Shown: positions 37,501 through 51,700 of the stretch, piece after piece
Layout of the letters: each line of letters opens with the position of its first letter
Position numbering within the stretch: the first letter of the stretch is position 1
Assembly (NCBI GenBank): GCA_024760905.1
Contig: CM045750.1
Coordinates: 15,648,419 to 15,712,418, forward strand
Direction of reading: 5' to 3'
Source: Plotosus lineatus
Taxonomy: Eukaryota; Chordata; Actinopteri; Siluriformes; Plotosidae
DNA length: 64,000 nucleotides
Notes under the pieces: generated by a model
The model's input: the letters and a program-made list of their open reading frames with translations, nothing else
Databases searched by the model: none
What the model was told of the DNA's origin: nothing
Translations under genes and position numbers: made by a program

Positions 37501-38199
37501 ATATAGGAATTCTTGTGCGGTTGTTCAGTGTCAAATTACAAAACAGAAAAGAAGGTTCAAATCAACAAAAACACAAACTGCTATAAAATAAATACATAAA
37601 AATTACTGCATCGTTTTTCCATTGCTGACTTTTGGAAAAGGTAGGCTGCATAGCCGTCAGCGTGTTTCTGCCCTGTGATGAACCGGCGAGCTGTCCAGAG
37701 TGTACTCTCCCCTTGCCTAGAGTTGGTTGCGATGGGTGAAAGCCTCCTCGCGACCCTAATTAGGATTAAGCAATTCAGAAAGTGAGTGAATGTAGTTTTA
37801 AAATAAATACAGCAGTACATCACCTTACGATAGTCCCAGCAAACGAAAAATCCAGGTTACGAAAAACATTTTCCAAAATTTTTTGTCTCTGTATACGAAA
37901 CAAGTTCTCCTTACAAAACACGCCGAACGCGCTATTTTAAAACACACCATTCAAACAATGCACGAGCTGATTTCCCGTTGACGATCTTCCAACATCCCGC
38001 CCCGCTGGCCTCCCATTGGCTAGGAGGGATGATGCAGCTCCCTCCCATTGGCTATTATGGAGCACCCATAATGGTTTTCATGTGAAGGACAGAGTTACTG
38101 TTGTTTCATGAGTTTTTGAGTGTGCCCTCAGGCTTTTAACCTTCCATAAACATTTGTATGATTATAACTCTGCTAAGAAGACATGGTCAACAGACGTGT

Positions 38200-38242
<43 letters not shown>

Positions 38243-39751
38243 TGTGATTTCCGGTGCGAGTGAAAAGAAGAAGCGGGCTCGTTGCATGCAGTTGAGTGAT
38301 ATCGCAAAGGAATATGGCCAAAACCGTCTACTATCGGTACGATATTGAAGCAGAAGGAGGTCTTAAAAGGTATGCTTTTATAATTTTTAAAGGGTTTATG
38401 GGGTAGTATTGGGGGCCTTGGACGAATCACGCGTTTTACATGTAAAATGCAGTTCAATTTACGAAAAATCCAGCTTAAGAAAAAGGCTCTGGAATGGATT
38501 AATTTCGTAAGGTGAGATACCACTGTACATAAATATACACTAAATATTGTACTGTGGAAATGTAATTTTGGTAGACACACTTATTCAGAGTGATTTACAT
38601 TTTTTATGTCACTGAGTAGTTGAGTGTTCAGGGCTTTGTTCAAGGGCCCAACAGTGGTACTTGGTGGTACTGGAGTTTGAACCTCCTTCCATCGGATTAG
38701 GAACCCAGAGTAATACGTAACCAGGTGTTTATTATTAATATTTACCTTTGCTTCTCAGTCCTCACTTTGTGAAAGCAATGTTATCATAAAATCATTTAAT
38801 TCAGTTCAGCTTTATTTGTATCGCGCTTTTTACAATTGACATTGTCGCAAAGCAGCTTTAAATCATAAAAATACATACAAAATATTTTCAAAAATAACTC
38901 AAAAATTCCACTCACTCACTCATTAGCCGAATCACTTACTTGTACCAGGAAGCTGGAACATATCTCACTCATACCTAAGGATAATTTAAAGCAGTCAGTT
39001 GGCTAATGTGCCTATATTTTGACGGTAGGAGGAAACTGGAATACCCAGAGAAAACCCAGTCAAACAGGGCCTCCTCAACAATACCAAATTAATCAAATAA
39101 AAATTTCAGCCAACTGAAAACTATTGAAGGGACAGTGTCTCACATTTTGGGAAATCTTTTAGCAGAAATTAAGTAAGTGTGCCATCAATAAATAGGATTT
39201 AATTTGTCTATAATCATTAAAAATGTGTTGGCTTTCAGAACCTTAGAATAACTAGGAGTAAACTAAGAATAACCTTAGAATTACTCCTCGGAGAGGAAGC
39301 AACTTCTTCTAAGGTTCTGAAAACCCAACACATTTTTAATGATCAGTGATGTTGGGGGTCAGCACATGTTAGAGGTTTTGGAGACAAAGTCAGAGAGGCT
39401 AGATTGAGATGGTTTGGACTTGTACAGAGGAGGGATAGTGAGTATATTGGTAGTAGGATGCTGAGGTTGGAACTACCAGGCAGAAGGCCCAGAGGAAGAC
39501 CAAAGAGAAGATTTATGGATGTGGTGAAGGCGGCCATGAAGGTCGTTGGAGTAAGAGTAGAAGATGCAGAGGATAGGGAGAGATGGAGGCAGATCATTTG
39601 CTGTGGCGACCCCTGAAGGGAACAGCCGAAAGGAAAAGAAGAAGAAGAAGAAAAAGAAGAAGAAGAAGAAGAGTGATGTTGGGGGTGAGGTCCACCAAAA
39701 TCTCTGCATTGCTATAGGAAAAAGAAAGAAAAGGGAAAATTAATGTACAAG

Positions 39752-39785
<34 letters not shown>

Positions 39786-42700
39786 TATATTTCAGAACAA
39801 CGTCGCCGCGACCCATCAATAAAACGTCGCCGCGACATCGCAAGAGGACATAGCCGAGACGTGGCAATGAAACGTCGCCGCGATCTGTCAATAAAACGTC
39901 GCCTCTGCGTCACGGATCAACGTGGCCGCGACCTGCCAGTGAAACGTTGCACTTACATCGTGGAACAACGTCACCGTGACGTCACGGAACTACATCGCCG
40001 CGACCTGCCATTGAAACGTCGCCCTGATGTCGCGACCTGCCAGCTTATATCTACATAGGGGGCCGGTCCCCTCTCACGGAGGCCATAATCTTGCGTACGG
40101 TAGCACGTAACCATACAGGTTTTAAAAGGGAAAGGTCAGGAATGAAATTTCAGTTGGTGACGATCTGAAACATCACCACTATATGCCGTTCGAACTTGCA
40201 CACTGCACCTTTAACTAAAGTAATGGATAAATTACCGTATTTGACGTGATAAGGTCAAATTGGAGTGGGTGGGCACTTCTTAAAATATTACCAGCGGAGT
40301 TGAACCGTCAGTGCTTATTACCACCGAGGTGGACACATGTATAATAACAGAACAATAAAGCAGTTTTAATAGTATTTGTGTTATTCATTTTGTGGTATCA
40401 AACAAACTACAGTACTTACATGAAAGCTAAAAATAAACAGAAAACAGCTTAAATAAAAAAAAAGACTTCCTTCACTTATTTTTCCCTCCCTTTTCTTTAA
40501 ACATTTTCCAAAGTAAAATGAGCCAATCAACATGAATGTCAACTTTAGCACATGGCAAGTTGAACCAATCAACACGAAAATAAACAAAAGCACATGGCCA
40601 GGAACATTCTTAAATGTATGAAGTTAGTGAGCAGGAGAATCAGGTCAGCAATATTCATCATCACTTTCTGATTGGTCCATATCTGGCTCATCACTCCATT
40701 CATTCAGAGCATCCCATAGTTTTGCTGTAGCAGTTTCTAATGGGTCATCGGTTGTTGGACATTTACCAACACAGCAAAATATTTTCCCGTTTTTTTAAAT
40801 TATGGCGGAACAATCAAATGTGTTGTTACTGATGAACATTATAGACATTCCCCAGTGGCAGGGGGTCTTGAAATAGCGTGTAAACTCACTTTTACAGGCA
40901 GTGAACGCCTCATTTTACTGTTACAGAGACTGATTGAATACAATTGGTAAGTTTGATCTACAATTTTGCACCCAGTACACATGGGCGGTTATTAGACGTA
41001 AGAAAAAAAAAAAAAAACTGGGGGAGGGGGCTTATTGGAGCAGGGCGCTTATTACGTCAAATACGGTATATCAGTTTAAAAGTTCTGTTATGGTAAAGTA
41101 CAGGGATCCCTCGCTACTTCACACTCCAATTCATGCGGCTTCAGTGCATTGTGTTTGTTTTTTGTGTGTTTTTTAATATTCATTGAATTAAAAAAAAAGG
41201 AAATTAAGGAAGAATAGAGGGGCAGTGGTGGTATAGGGTGCTGGATCGCTGATCCAAAGGTTGGGGGTTCGAGTCCCACTCTTCACAAGGTTGTCACTGT
41301 CCCCCCCAGTGCAGCTAACTGGGTTATCAAAGGCGGGCCATGTCTCTCACTGTTTATGGTGAGAGGCATGTAAAAGAACCATTGCTGACTTTCGACAAGA
41401 GTAGGCTGCAAAGTCGTCAGCGTGTTTCTGTCCCTTGCTAAAAGGGTTGTGACAGGAAGGGCATCCGACGTAAAAACCCATGCCAAATCAAACGTGCGAA
41501 TCGGATGATTCGCTGTGGCAACTCCTGAGTAAAAGGGAAAAAGCCGAAAGGAAGACAGACAGACAGACAGAGGGAAAGGACAATGCCATAAAAACAAGGC
41601 CAATTAAGCAAAAAAAAATCCCTAAACAAACACAAACTAAAAAAAAAAACCAAAACCTCCCATCAAAACTACAGACGCTCCCCGACTTACATTCATCCGT
41701 TTTACATTTTTTCGATTGTACGTTTTGTTTTTTGTTTTTTTTTTTAAAAAGTCAAATTTTGAGTTTAAACGTACCTATGTAGTCCACTGACGTAATGACG
41801 CAATGACGCGGCATTCATTGTTTACAAACTACAGACTGAGTGTATATGTTAAGACGTCGTCTCTGTGATCTTTGTGTTTACACTGTTTTGTGGACTTTTG
41901 TAACCCGAAGCAAATATGGTTGGTCAGAAGCGTAAGCCTACTAGCATGAGTGCAAGTCTCATACACATAGATGAATTAACTATCTGCTCGGATCGGCACA
42001 ATCTACCATGCATATTCAGTTAAGCAAAGATAGTTGTCATATGAATGAAAACCCGAATCCACAAATTACAGAACAATTACAGATATCTATTATCTTTGAG
42101 CAGAATCCTAAGCGTGTAAACTTATTTTTATATTAATATTCATTAGGATTTGTACTTGTTCTTTTTCTGCATCTCTTGAATAAAGTTTACTTACACAAAA
42201 GAAAGAACCCTTTGCTGGGAGACTGCATCAGTGCAGGCTGTGTTCTAAACGAGTTCAGCGGCACCCTTGTGCACTTGAAAGATCGGAAGTCTGTATAACC
42301 CACAGCAAATACACTTCTTTCGCAAGTACACTACTTTCGGTATTGAGCGCTTCACATATTGTAAGCGTTGATTGGCTGTTTTAAGCTTCATGTAAAGTAA
42401 CTCAGTATAAATAAGTGACTTATTTGAAATTAATGTTGATATTATTTGATATATTTGATATTATTTTACAATGTTCTGTTTATAATAATTGATTTCGGGG
42501 TGTTTTATGAGATACGGTAATGGTATTTATGGATGAATAGTACAGTATGAGCATCATACGTACAGTACGTACGTCACTGTAACAACTTCCGTTTGCTTTC
42601 AACCTACGTTCGGCCGTCCGGAACCAATTAAAAACGTAAGTCGGGGAGCATCTGTACTAACATTTTTGTGAGGTGCACATCTGCGTGCGCGTGCGTGTGT

Positions 42701-45700
42701 TTACATTTTATTTACATCTTATGCATTATTTAAAAAAATGTTTAATTGTTATTATAAGCATTTATAGCATTGAATATGTATTTCTTGATATTATATACAC
42801 ATATACATGTACGTATACATCAGTCAAGGGGAGGTTGGGGGGGTAATGATCCTACTTCGCGAAATTCGGTGGTCACGTGGGGATCTCGGTCCCAATTAAG
42901 CACGGAAAGTGAGGGATCCCTGATTTAAATTTTCACAGGAGTTTACAGGAAGTCAATTAGTAATTGAATTGAAGCCTCATTGCACTAAGATACTCTCGGT
43001 GTGTATGTAGATTAGACTCGTAGTTGAAGAAGGACTGAATCAGCTTCCTTATACTGAGTGCACAGTGACCACGCCCACAGGTGAGTATCTGCACGTCTTC
43101 CTTTCTCTATCACTTTGTACTTATTTTTATTTTTAACATATTTAATGAGGTGATGCACTCGAATACAACCACAGAGATTTAGATATTTTCAATAATTTAT
43201 TCAACAAAATGTCAATAAATGTCTACCTCTTCACCTCTGAGCTTGAAATTGCCCCCTGGAGCAGAAATATATTCTCGTGGACGTTTGGCGTGATTACCCA
43301 TCATTCTCTGTCAACGACTGAAATTCCTGATCCTTATTTTCTTCAGTTGTAAGATGGTTAAAAGTTTTCTTCCAGGTTCGTCTCAGAGTATTTTCGTTAA
43401 AAACTGAGCTGATTGTTGTTCTTTATGTTATCATTTTTATTGTTGCTGCTGCTGCTGCTGCTGTTGTTGTTATACTGTACATGTGTATGTTTCACATCAC
43501 TGTGATGTTTTGCTGCTGGGATTGCTATTTGCTGTCGTGTTTTTCATGTGTGATTCACGGTAAGTATCCATTGCTGTGTCAGTTTTCATTAATAATTCAT
43601 TTCCGTTTTCATTTCTAGGACAGACGTATAAAGGAGTCCGATTTAAGCGAGGCAACTGCGGTGTCAGTATAATGAGAAGTGGTCTGTCACATTTTCACGA
43701 TTGTACCTTGGTATGCAAACATAATCCCTCTGAATTTATTTCAGTATTACACCGCGGTATCTGTTTCCCCTAAACAGGTGAGGCGATGGAGCAAGGCCTG
43801 AGGGACTGCTGTCGATCCATTCGCATCGGCAAGATTCTTATACAGAGTGATGAGGAGACACAGAAAGCTAAAGTATACTACGCAAAGTTCCCACCGGATA
43901 TTTACAGACGCAGAATCCTGCTGATGTATCCTATCCTGAGTAAGTGCTGACAGAATCCACTCTTAACTTAAAATATACACAGATTCCTCGCTACTTCACG
44001 CTTCAATTCATGCGGCTTCAGTGCATCACTTTTTTTTTTTTCCCCCAAATATCCATCGAATTAAAAAATAATGAAAGTAAGGAAGAATAGGGGAAAAGTT
44101 AAGGAAAATGCCACAAAACAAGGCCAATTATGCAAAAAATCCAAACAAACAAAAACAAAAAAAACAACCCAAAACCCCCCATCAAAACTACTTACATTTT
44201 TATGTGAGTCACGCATCTGTATGTGTGTATTTATATTTTATTTACATCTTATGCATCATTTTTTTGAAAGTTGTTATTATAAGCATTTATAGGGTTGAAT
44301 AGGTATTTATTGATATTATATACACATATACATGTATGTATCCATCAGTCGGGGGGTTGATCCTACTTCGCGGAATTCAGTGGCCGCGGTGATCTTGGTT
44401 GCAGGGTGGGGGAGGGGGTGGATCTCGGTCACAATTAACCACGGAGATTGAGGGATGCCTGTATTTAAAAACTATTTCAGTTTTCAGAGACTGAGATCAT
44501 GCCGCAAACCCTGAACAAACGTAATGTATGAGTCCAATTTATGTCTTATATGCTTCCTAAACCAAATTTCCATCTACAGGGATCTCTCACTACTTCGCGC
44601 TTCAATTAACGCGGCTTCAGTGCATCGCGGTTTTTAAAAAAAAATAAATATTCATCGAATTAAAAAAATAAAGAAATTAAGGAAGAATAGGTGGAACAGT
44701 TAAGGGAAATGTCACAAAAACAAGGCCAATTATGCAACAACAACAACAACAAAAAAAAAAAAACCTAAACCAACACAAAACAAAAAACAACCCAAAATCT
44801 CCCATCAAAACTGGATACATTTGCATCTGTGTGTGCGTCTGCGCAGCCACGCCCCCGTCTACCAGAGCCTAGCATTAAGTGTACTGTACCACAGGATAAT
44901 GTTTAATCATATTTCATATTTATATTTATGATCTATCTTTCTGTAGATTTTATTCCATTTCTATTTCTACTTGTTCTTCAATTTCATTTCACTTTCACTT
45001 TCGACTTTGGACAGCTTTGTTGGTATCTCCGGATGTTTGCAAAATGAATGTTGGTAAGTTGGAGAGCGTCTGTATTTATATTTTATTTACATCTTATGTT
45101 ATTTTTTCAATGTTTAATTGTTCTTATAAGTATTTATAGCATTGTATATGTATTTATTGATATTGTACATATACATGTAGTATACATCAGTCGGGGGTTG
45201 GGGGTGGGGGGAGTGATCCTACTTTGCAGATTTCAATGGTTGCGTGGGGATCTTGGTCCCAATTAAACGTGGAAAGTGAAGGATCCAGCATTGAGGCACG
45301 TGGCATGGTGGTGTAGTACTTAGCACGTCCGCCTCTTGGCAAAAAGGTCCTGGGTTTGAGGCTGGGCAAGGGAATTTATTTGTGGAGTCTGCATGTTCTC
45401 CTCATGCTTTCATGGGTTTCTTACAGGTACTTTAGTTTTCTCCCACAGTTTGAAGACATGTGCAATGGCCTGATGAGCTGTCCAGGGTGTTCGCTACCCT
45501 CGCCCAGAGTCGGCTGAGATGGGTACCAGCCTCCCCGTTACCCTAATTAGGATTAAGCAGTTCAGAAAATGAATGAATGAGTTTGAAGACATACCTGTTA
45601 GACTTATCGTCTTTTCCAAATTGACCCTGTGATGGTTTGGCAAGCTGTTCAGGGAGTACAGCCGGTGGTGTAGTGGTTAGGGTGCTGCGCTCATGATTGG

Positions 45701-48700
45701 GAGGTTGTGAGTTCGAATCCCACTGAGACCCTCACTGTGCTAAGACCCCTGGGCAAGGTCTCAACCACAAGTGTGCCTCTGTTCACCCAGCAGTATAAAT
45801 GGGTACCAGTAAAATATACTGGGAAGGTAACCTGCGATGGACTAGTGTCCCATCCAGGGGGAGTTGAACTCCTGGTTGCTTCACGCTATGGAAACCGGGG
45901 ATAAGCACCGGCCTGATGAGCCACGAGGCTCGGGTGTAAAAACCCAACAGACTTTACCACCTACCTACCTCAGGGAGTACACCACTTTTGCCCAGTGGTT
46001 GGGTGAGATAGGCACCAGCCTCCCCGCAACCCTAATACTGTATAATTAAGCAGTTTGGCAAATGAATGACGAGTAAGAGAACAATGTTTCCTGCAAACAA
46101 CTCTGATACCACCCATTTAATCTGCATGATGTTTGCAAGCAACTTTAGAAATGATGGTAATCTTTGGTAAAATGTTTGTGTTTTTGAAAAATGTTTCGGA
46201 GAATAGCCATAGTGCCATCCAGTGTGGTTTCCCGCAACTGCCACAGATACTTTGTCCATCATGTTCATACACACACCCCCAATTTCCACATCACTTTCTA
46301 CAATACAGTTAAAATCCCGGCGCACTATCGCCGAGTCACTTTGTTCCAGCTGACCTTTGCGTCTCGTTCCTTGTTTCCAGCTTGTTCAGCCACCCAGAAT
46401 AATTACGGGTCTCACAACGAAATTATACAGGCCCTGCCAGTTAGGCATAAAGTGCTGAATAGCACAAGGACGGGTTCCTGAAATAGCATCGTAATGTGTG
46501 GTTTATGTCCGACATTAATACACTTAACTATTGTGCGCTGTTCAAAGTCAAACAGCACAATGAATAATGTCTTCATCCGTGCTCGTCATTCATTCCCCGT
46601 GATGCTCGGAGCATATATTTACCATGTACTCATTGTCCTGCTGGTGGTGGCATCAAATTAATCAGCTTCAGCGTCGGAGAGAAACACAGAATGTTTAGAC
46701 AGCCCTGTGATTTTTTCCCCCCGTTCACATTTATACATTTAATTGGTACTTTTAACAAAAATATATTCAGAAACCTGGAAGGGGCTTATGGGTTAATGTT
46801 AGTCATGTAAGGTAAAGTCTGTTGGGCTATTTACACCTGAGCCATAATGCCTCATCGGACCAGTGCTTATCCCCGGTACAACTCCTCCGGGATGGGACGC
46901 TCGTCCATCACAGGTTACCTTCCCAGTATATTTTTACTGGTACCCATTTATACTGCTGGGTGAACAGAGGCACATTTGTGGTTGGGACCTTACCCAGGGA
47001 TCTTAGCACAGTGGAGGGATAACTGGGATTTGAACATACAACCTCCTGATCATGAGCACAGCACCCTAACCACTACTCCACCAGCCCCACTCTGTAGGAT
47101 TAAGCAGTTCGGCAAATGCGTGAGTGAAGGTGAGTAATCCTATCAGAGTTATCGTGAGGCTGGAGCCTATCTCAGGTACGCCCTAACCAGATCACCAGCC
47201 CATCACAGGACATGCACATTAGGCTGTCTGGCTATTGTAAATTTGGTGGACCTGGAGGAAAAACATGTAAACACCACTTAGAAATGTGGTAGTGTTCTCG
47301 TACCTTCAATTGAATCCGACTCTCGCCAACTCAAGCGTTCTTGGCGAGTTATTTTTTTAACCCCTCCACAGACACAAGAACAAGGTATACAACTTACAGG
47401 GTGACCCTATAAAGTACAGTGTACTTGATGGCCCAATGAAGTACAGGGTGGCCCAGAAAAGTATAGGGTGACCCCAAAAAACCTCCCACAACAGTAAATT
47501 AAAAATAAATAATTTATTATTTTCAAACATGACACTTCAGTCGGTAGATTTTATATATTGTGTTTAAAAAATGATGATCCTCCAGATAGTGGCCGTCATT
47601 GTCTGTACATTCTCGGAGATGATTTCTGAAGGCTGTCATGGTTTGATGGGTGATGTCAGGTGGAACAGCAGTGATCTCTTTATAAATACCAACTTTAAGA
47701 ACCATTACCCACAGTACAGAGCATCCCGAAAGTCCAGCACTTCAGACAGCATTGCCTGGTTACTGACCCCCTGTCTGTTCCTGTGGTGTCCCTGTGGTAC
47801 AGTATCCTTTCTGGACTTCTCACGACCTGCTTGTGTAAGGTCACATTTAGGCAAATAAGGCACTTGAGTGTTATAGGACCCATCCCAGCTGCACCATCAG
47901 AAATGGGTACATCCATGGTGTTCTTCATCATCATCATCTTCTTCTCAGTCTTCTCCTCTTCCTCATCACTTGAATCCACTACTCGGACAATTCTAGAACG
48001 TTTAGCTTTCCTAGATTGAATATTTCTAGGCTCTTCCGCGCTCCTAGTCTGCCTGAGATGAACTCTGCGCCGTGTGGCATATTGTCGTCTCCCATCTATA
48101 TACGAATCTTCAGGGACAATCTCCAGTCCAACCTCCTCTCCCTCATCAGAAGCACCACCAAAGTCTTCCTCGACTTCACTGCCATCAACTACGAAACTGT
48201 CCTCTTTATATGTGTCGTCCTGCTCAGGGATCTACACACATAGAGGAAAATTGCTTCCCATTAGTTATAGTGGATATATAAATATATATGTGTCCCTTCA
48301 ATCACATATAATAATCAAGTGATATTAACTCGGAAAGTATTCGCTTTTCAGTTACTGATAACATTTTCTAACTGATATCCTAAGCTGTAAAATTATATTT
48401 TAAAAAAATTCAAACATATATGTCTGTTTTTTGAGAGTAACAAACAAAATTAAGGAATTTTCAGCCTTTTAAGCATACAGCTTTGGAGACACTTGTGTTT
48501 AAAATTCAACAAAGTATTTATTAATTTCCGACTTTATACACACTTTGCAGTGATTGGTCACATGCATACACATGATTCTTCTACATTTTCTGCTGCTTGC
48601 AGCATCCTGAGGTCGATAATGTAGATAATCCCCTCCAGAAAATCTTTGGTCTGCCCTCGGACCTCATATCTCTTAAGAAAAAATAAAAATAAAAAAAAAT

Positions 48701-51700
48701 TGACCAATGCACATACTAATGAAATGCCTGAACCATCTCAACTGACCCCACTATGATGCTGAGGAACAACAGGTCTACCCCGAACTCCCCATCCGATGCC
48801 GAAGGCTCAGTCCAGAAATCCTCAGAAGGAAATTTGATTTTGCCAAATCAGTCTACATTTAGGAACTAGGGGCAGTGGTGGTCTAGTGGTATAGGGCGCT
48901 GGATCGCTGATCCAAAGGTTGGGGGTTCGAGTCCCACTCTCCACAAGGTTGTCACTGTCCCCCCCAGTGCGGCTAACTGGGTTATCAAAGGCGGGCCATG
49001 TCTCTCACTGTCTATGGTGAGAGGCATGTAAAAGAACCATTGCTGACTTTCGTAAAGAGTAGCTGCAAAGTCGTCAGCGTGTTTCTGTCCCTTGCTAAAA
49101 GGGTTGTGACAGGAAGGGCATCCGACGTAAAAACCTCTGCCAAATCAAACGTGCGAATCAGATGATTCGCTGTGGCGACTCCGGAGTAAAAAAAAAAAAA
49201 AAAAAAGGGAAAAAGCCGAAAGGAAGACAGACAAGGGCTTGAGAATGGGAAACATCCGCCACCCACCCAACATCACGCAGAGAGATCTAATCCAAAAACA
49301 TTTCCATGAGCACTTCCAGCGATGTTTGAGCTGTGTGTGCCATAGCTCCATCTTCCTGAAACCACACATCCACTTCACTGTTTTATTAAAATTACCAGTG
49401 ACACCCTCAGTTAAAATGTTATACAGTACAGGGATTCCTCACATTCCGCGGTTAATTGGGACCGAGACCTCCCCCGCGACCGCCGAATTCTGCAAAGTAG
49501 GATCAACACCCCCCCACCCCCCCGACTGACGTATACGTACACGTATCTTCTTCTTTTCCTTTCAGCTGTTCCCTTCAGGGGTCGCCACAGCGAATCATCT
49601 GCCTCCATTTCACCCTATCCTCTGCGTCTTCTTCTCTTACACCAATTACCTTCATGTCCTCCTTCACCACATCCATAAATCTTCTCTTTGGTCTTCCTCT
49701 AGGCCTTCTGCCTGGTAGTTCCAAGTTCTCAGCATCCTACTACCAATATACTCACTATCCCTCCTCTGCACATGTCCAAACCATCTCAATCTAGCCTCTC
49801 TGACTTTGTCTCCAAAACCTCTAACATATGTGCTGTCCCTCTGATGTACTCATTACTGATCCTATCCATCCTCGTTCCTCCCAAAGAGAACCTCAACATT
49901 TTCATCTCCGCTACCTCCAGCTCTGCCTCCTGTCTTTTCCCCAGGGCCACTGTTTCTAAACCATACAGCATCGCTGGCCTCATCACCGTCTTGTACACTT
50001 TTCCTTTCATTCCTGCCGATACCCTCCTATCACACATCACACCGGACACTTTTCTCCAACCATTCCAACCTGCCTGCACACGCTTCTTCACCTCTTTTCC
50101 ACACTCTCCATTGCTCTGGATTGTTGAGCCTAAGTACTTAAAATCCTCCACCTTCCTTATCTCTGTTCCCTGTAACATCACCGTTCCTCTTGGTTTCTTC
50201 TCATTCACACACATGTATTCTGTCTTACTGAGGCTAACCTTTATTCCTCTCCTTTCCAGTGCATACCTCCACCTCTCTAAATTTTCCTCCACTTGTTCTC
50301 TGCTCTCACTACAGATCACAATGTCGTCTGCAAACATCATAGTCCATGGGGAATCTTGTCTAACCTCGTCTGTCAACCTGTCCATCACCATAGCAAACAA
50401 GAAGGGGCTCAGAGCTGACCCCATGAATACATACATGTATATATGTAGATAATATCAATAAATACATATTCAACGCTATAAATGATTATAATAACAATTA
50501 ATCATTCAAAAATAATGCATAAGATGTAAATAAAATATAAATACACACACATACAGACCTCACATGCGCACCTCACATATAAATGTAAGTAGTTTTGATG
50601 GGGGGGTTTTGGCCTGTTTTTTGTTTGGGATGTTTTTTGTTTGTTTGTTTTTTTTTTTTGGATAATTGGCCTTGTTTTGCAGCATTTTCCTTATTCTTTT
50701 AATTTGATGAATATTATAAAAAAAAAAGATGCACTGAAGCTGCATGAAATGAAGTGTGAAGTAGCGAGGGATCCCTGTACAATGGTACCTCACTTTACGA
50801 AAGTCTCACCAAATTAAAAATTCAGGTTACGAAACGCATTTTCCTAAAACTTTTGTCTCTGGATACAAAACAAATTCACGTTATGAAAGCGCCATCTTAA
50901 AAATGCAAACGTGCCATTCAAACATTCAAACAATGCGCGAGTTGCTTTCCCATTGGTTGTCTCCCAACACCCCGCCCCGCTGGCCTCCCATTGGCTAGGA
51001 GGGAGCTGAATCTCCCTAATACAGTACTGTACCTATAATGCTTTTCGTGTGCCTTAGACCCATTGTTCGACACACGCATGAAGGAGAGTTGTACTGTTGG
51101 TTCGTGAGTTTCGTGAGTTTTTTTTTAGTGTGCTTATTGCACTGTTATTTTTCGTTATTGATCATTAGTCAGGAAAGTGATTCCCGGTGAGACTGAAAAG
51201 AAGAAGCGGGCTCCGTTATCAATAAAAGTAAAACGAGATAATAAAAAAATATGAAAGTGGGATTCGGTTGAGTGAAATCGCAAAGGAGTCTGGCCGACAC
51301 CCCTCTACAATTGGTACAATATTGAAGCAGAAGGAGGCCTTAAAAGCGGCGATACAGTGACAGAGGCAATTATTTCGGAAAAAGCAACCGCCATATTTAA
51401 GGGCCTCATGAAGGAGGGTGGCGATGAGGGCTCTTCAGACCAACAACCCCCGGACTTTAAAGCGTCGCATGGGTGGTTCGAGAGATTTTTAAAAAAAAAG
51501 GTAAATGCAGTAATTTTCTTTTACTTTTAACACGTATTTCATACAAAATTGGTGTACTTTTATCATTTTTAAAGGGTTTATGGGGGTAGTATTGGGAGCC
51601 TTGGGACGAATCACGCGTTTTACATGTAAAATGCAATTCACCTTACGAAAAATGCAGATTACAAAAAGACGCCGGAACGGATTAATTTCATAAAGTGAGG

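Larger units (their letters stand above)
41099..42922 (+). mobile_element. MITE family B with nested SINE-1 and MITE D
   Basis: Ends tacagggatccctcgctact and gtgagggatccctg. Removing SINE-1 (41219-41567) and MITE D (41672-42654) restores the order seen in the uninterrupted copies at 43977 and 63084. Confidence 0.88.

Noticed and set aside
39795..40045. CRISPR-like array because of regular 20-base repeats.
   Set aside because: Units are contiguous and degenerate with no unique spacers, in a vertebrate genome. It is a minisatellite.
46032..46325. Endonuclease-like minus frame with DFNCIVES.
   Set aside because: Only one short block resembles an endonuclease. No neighbouring motifs support it.
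49772..50452. 226-codon plus-strand frame.
   Set aside because: Antisense of the minus-strand reverse transcriptase fragment.
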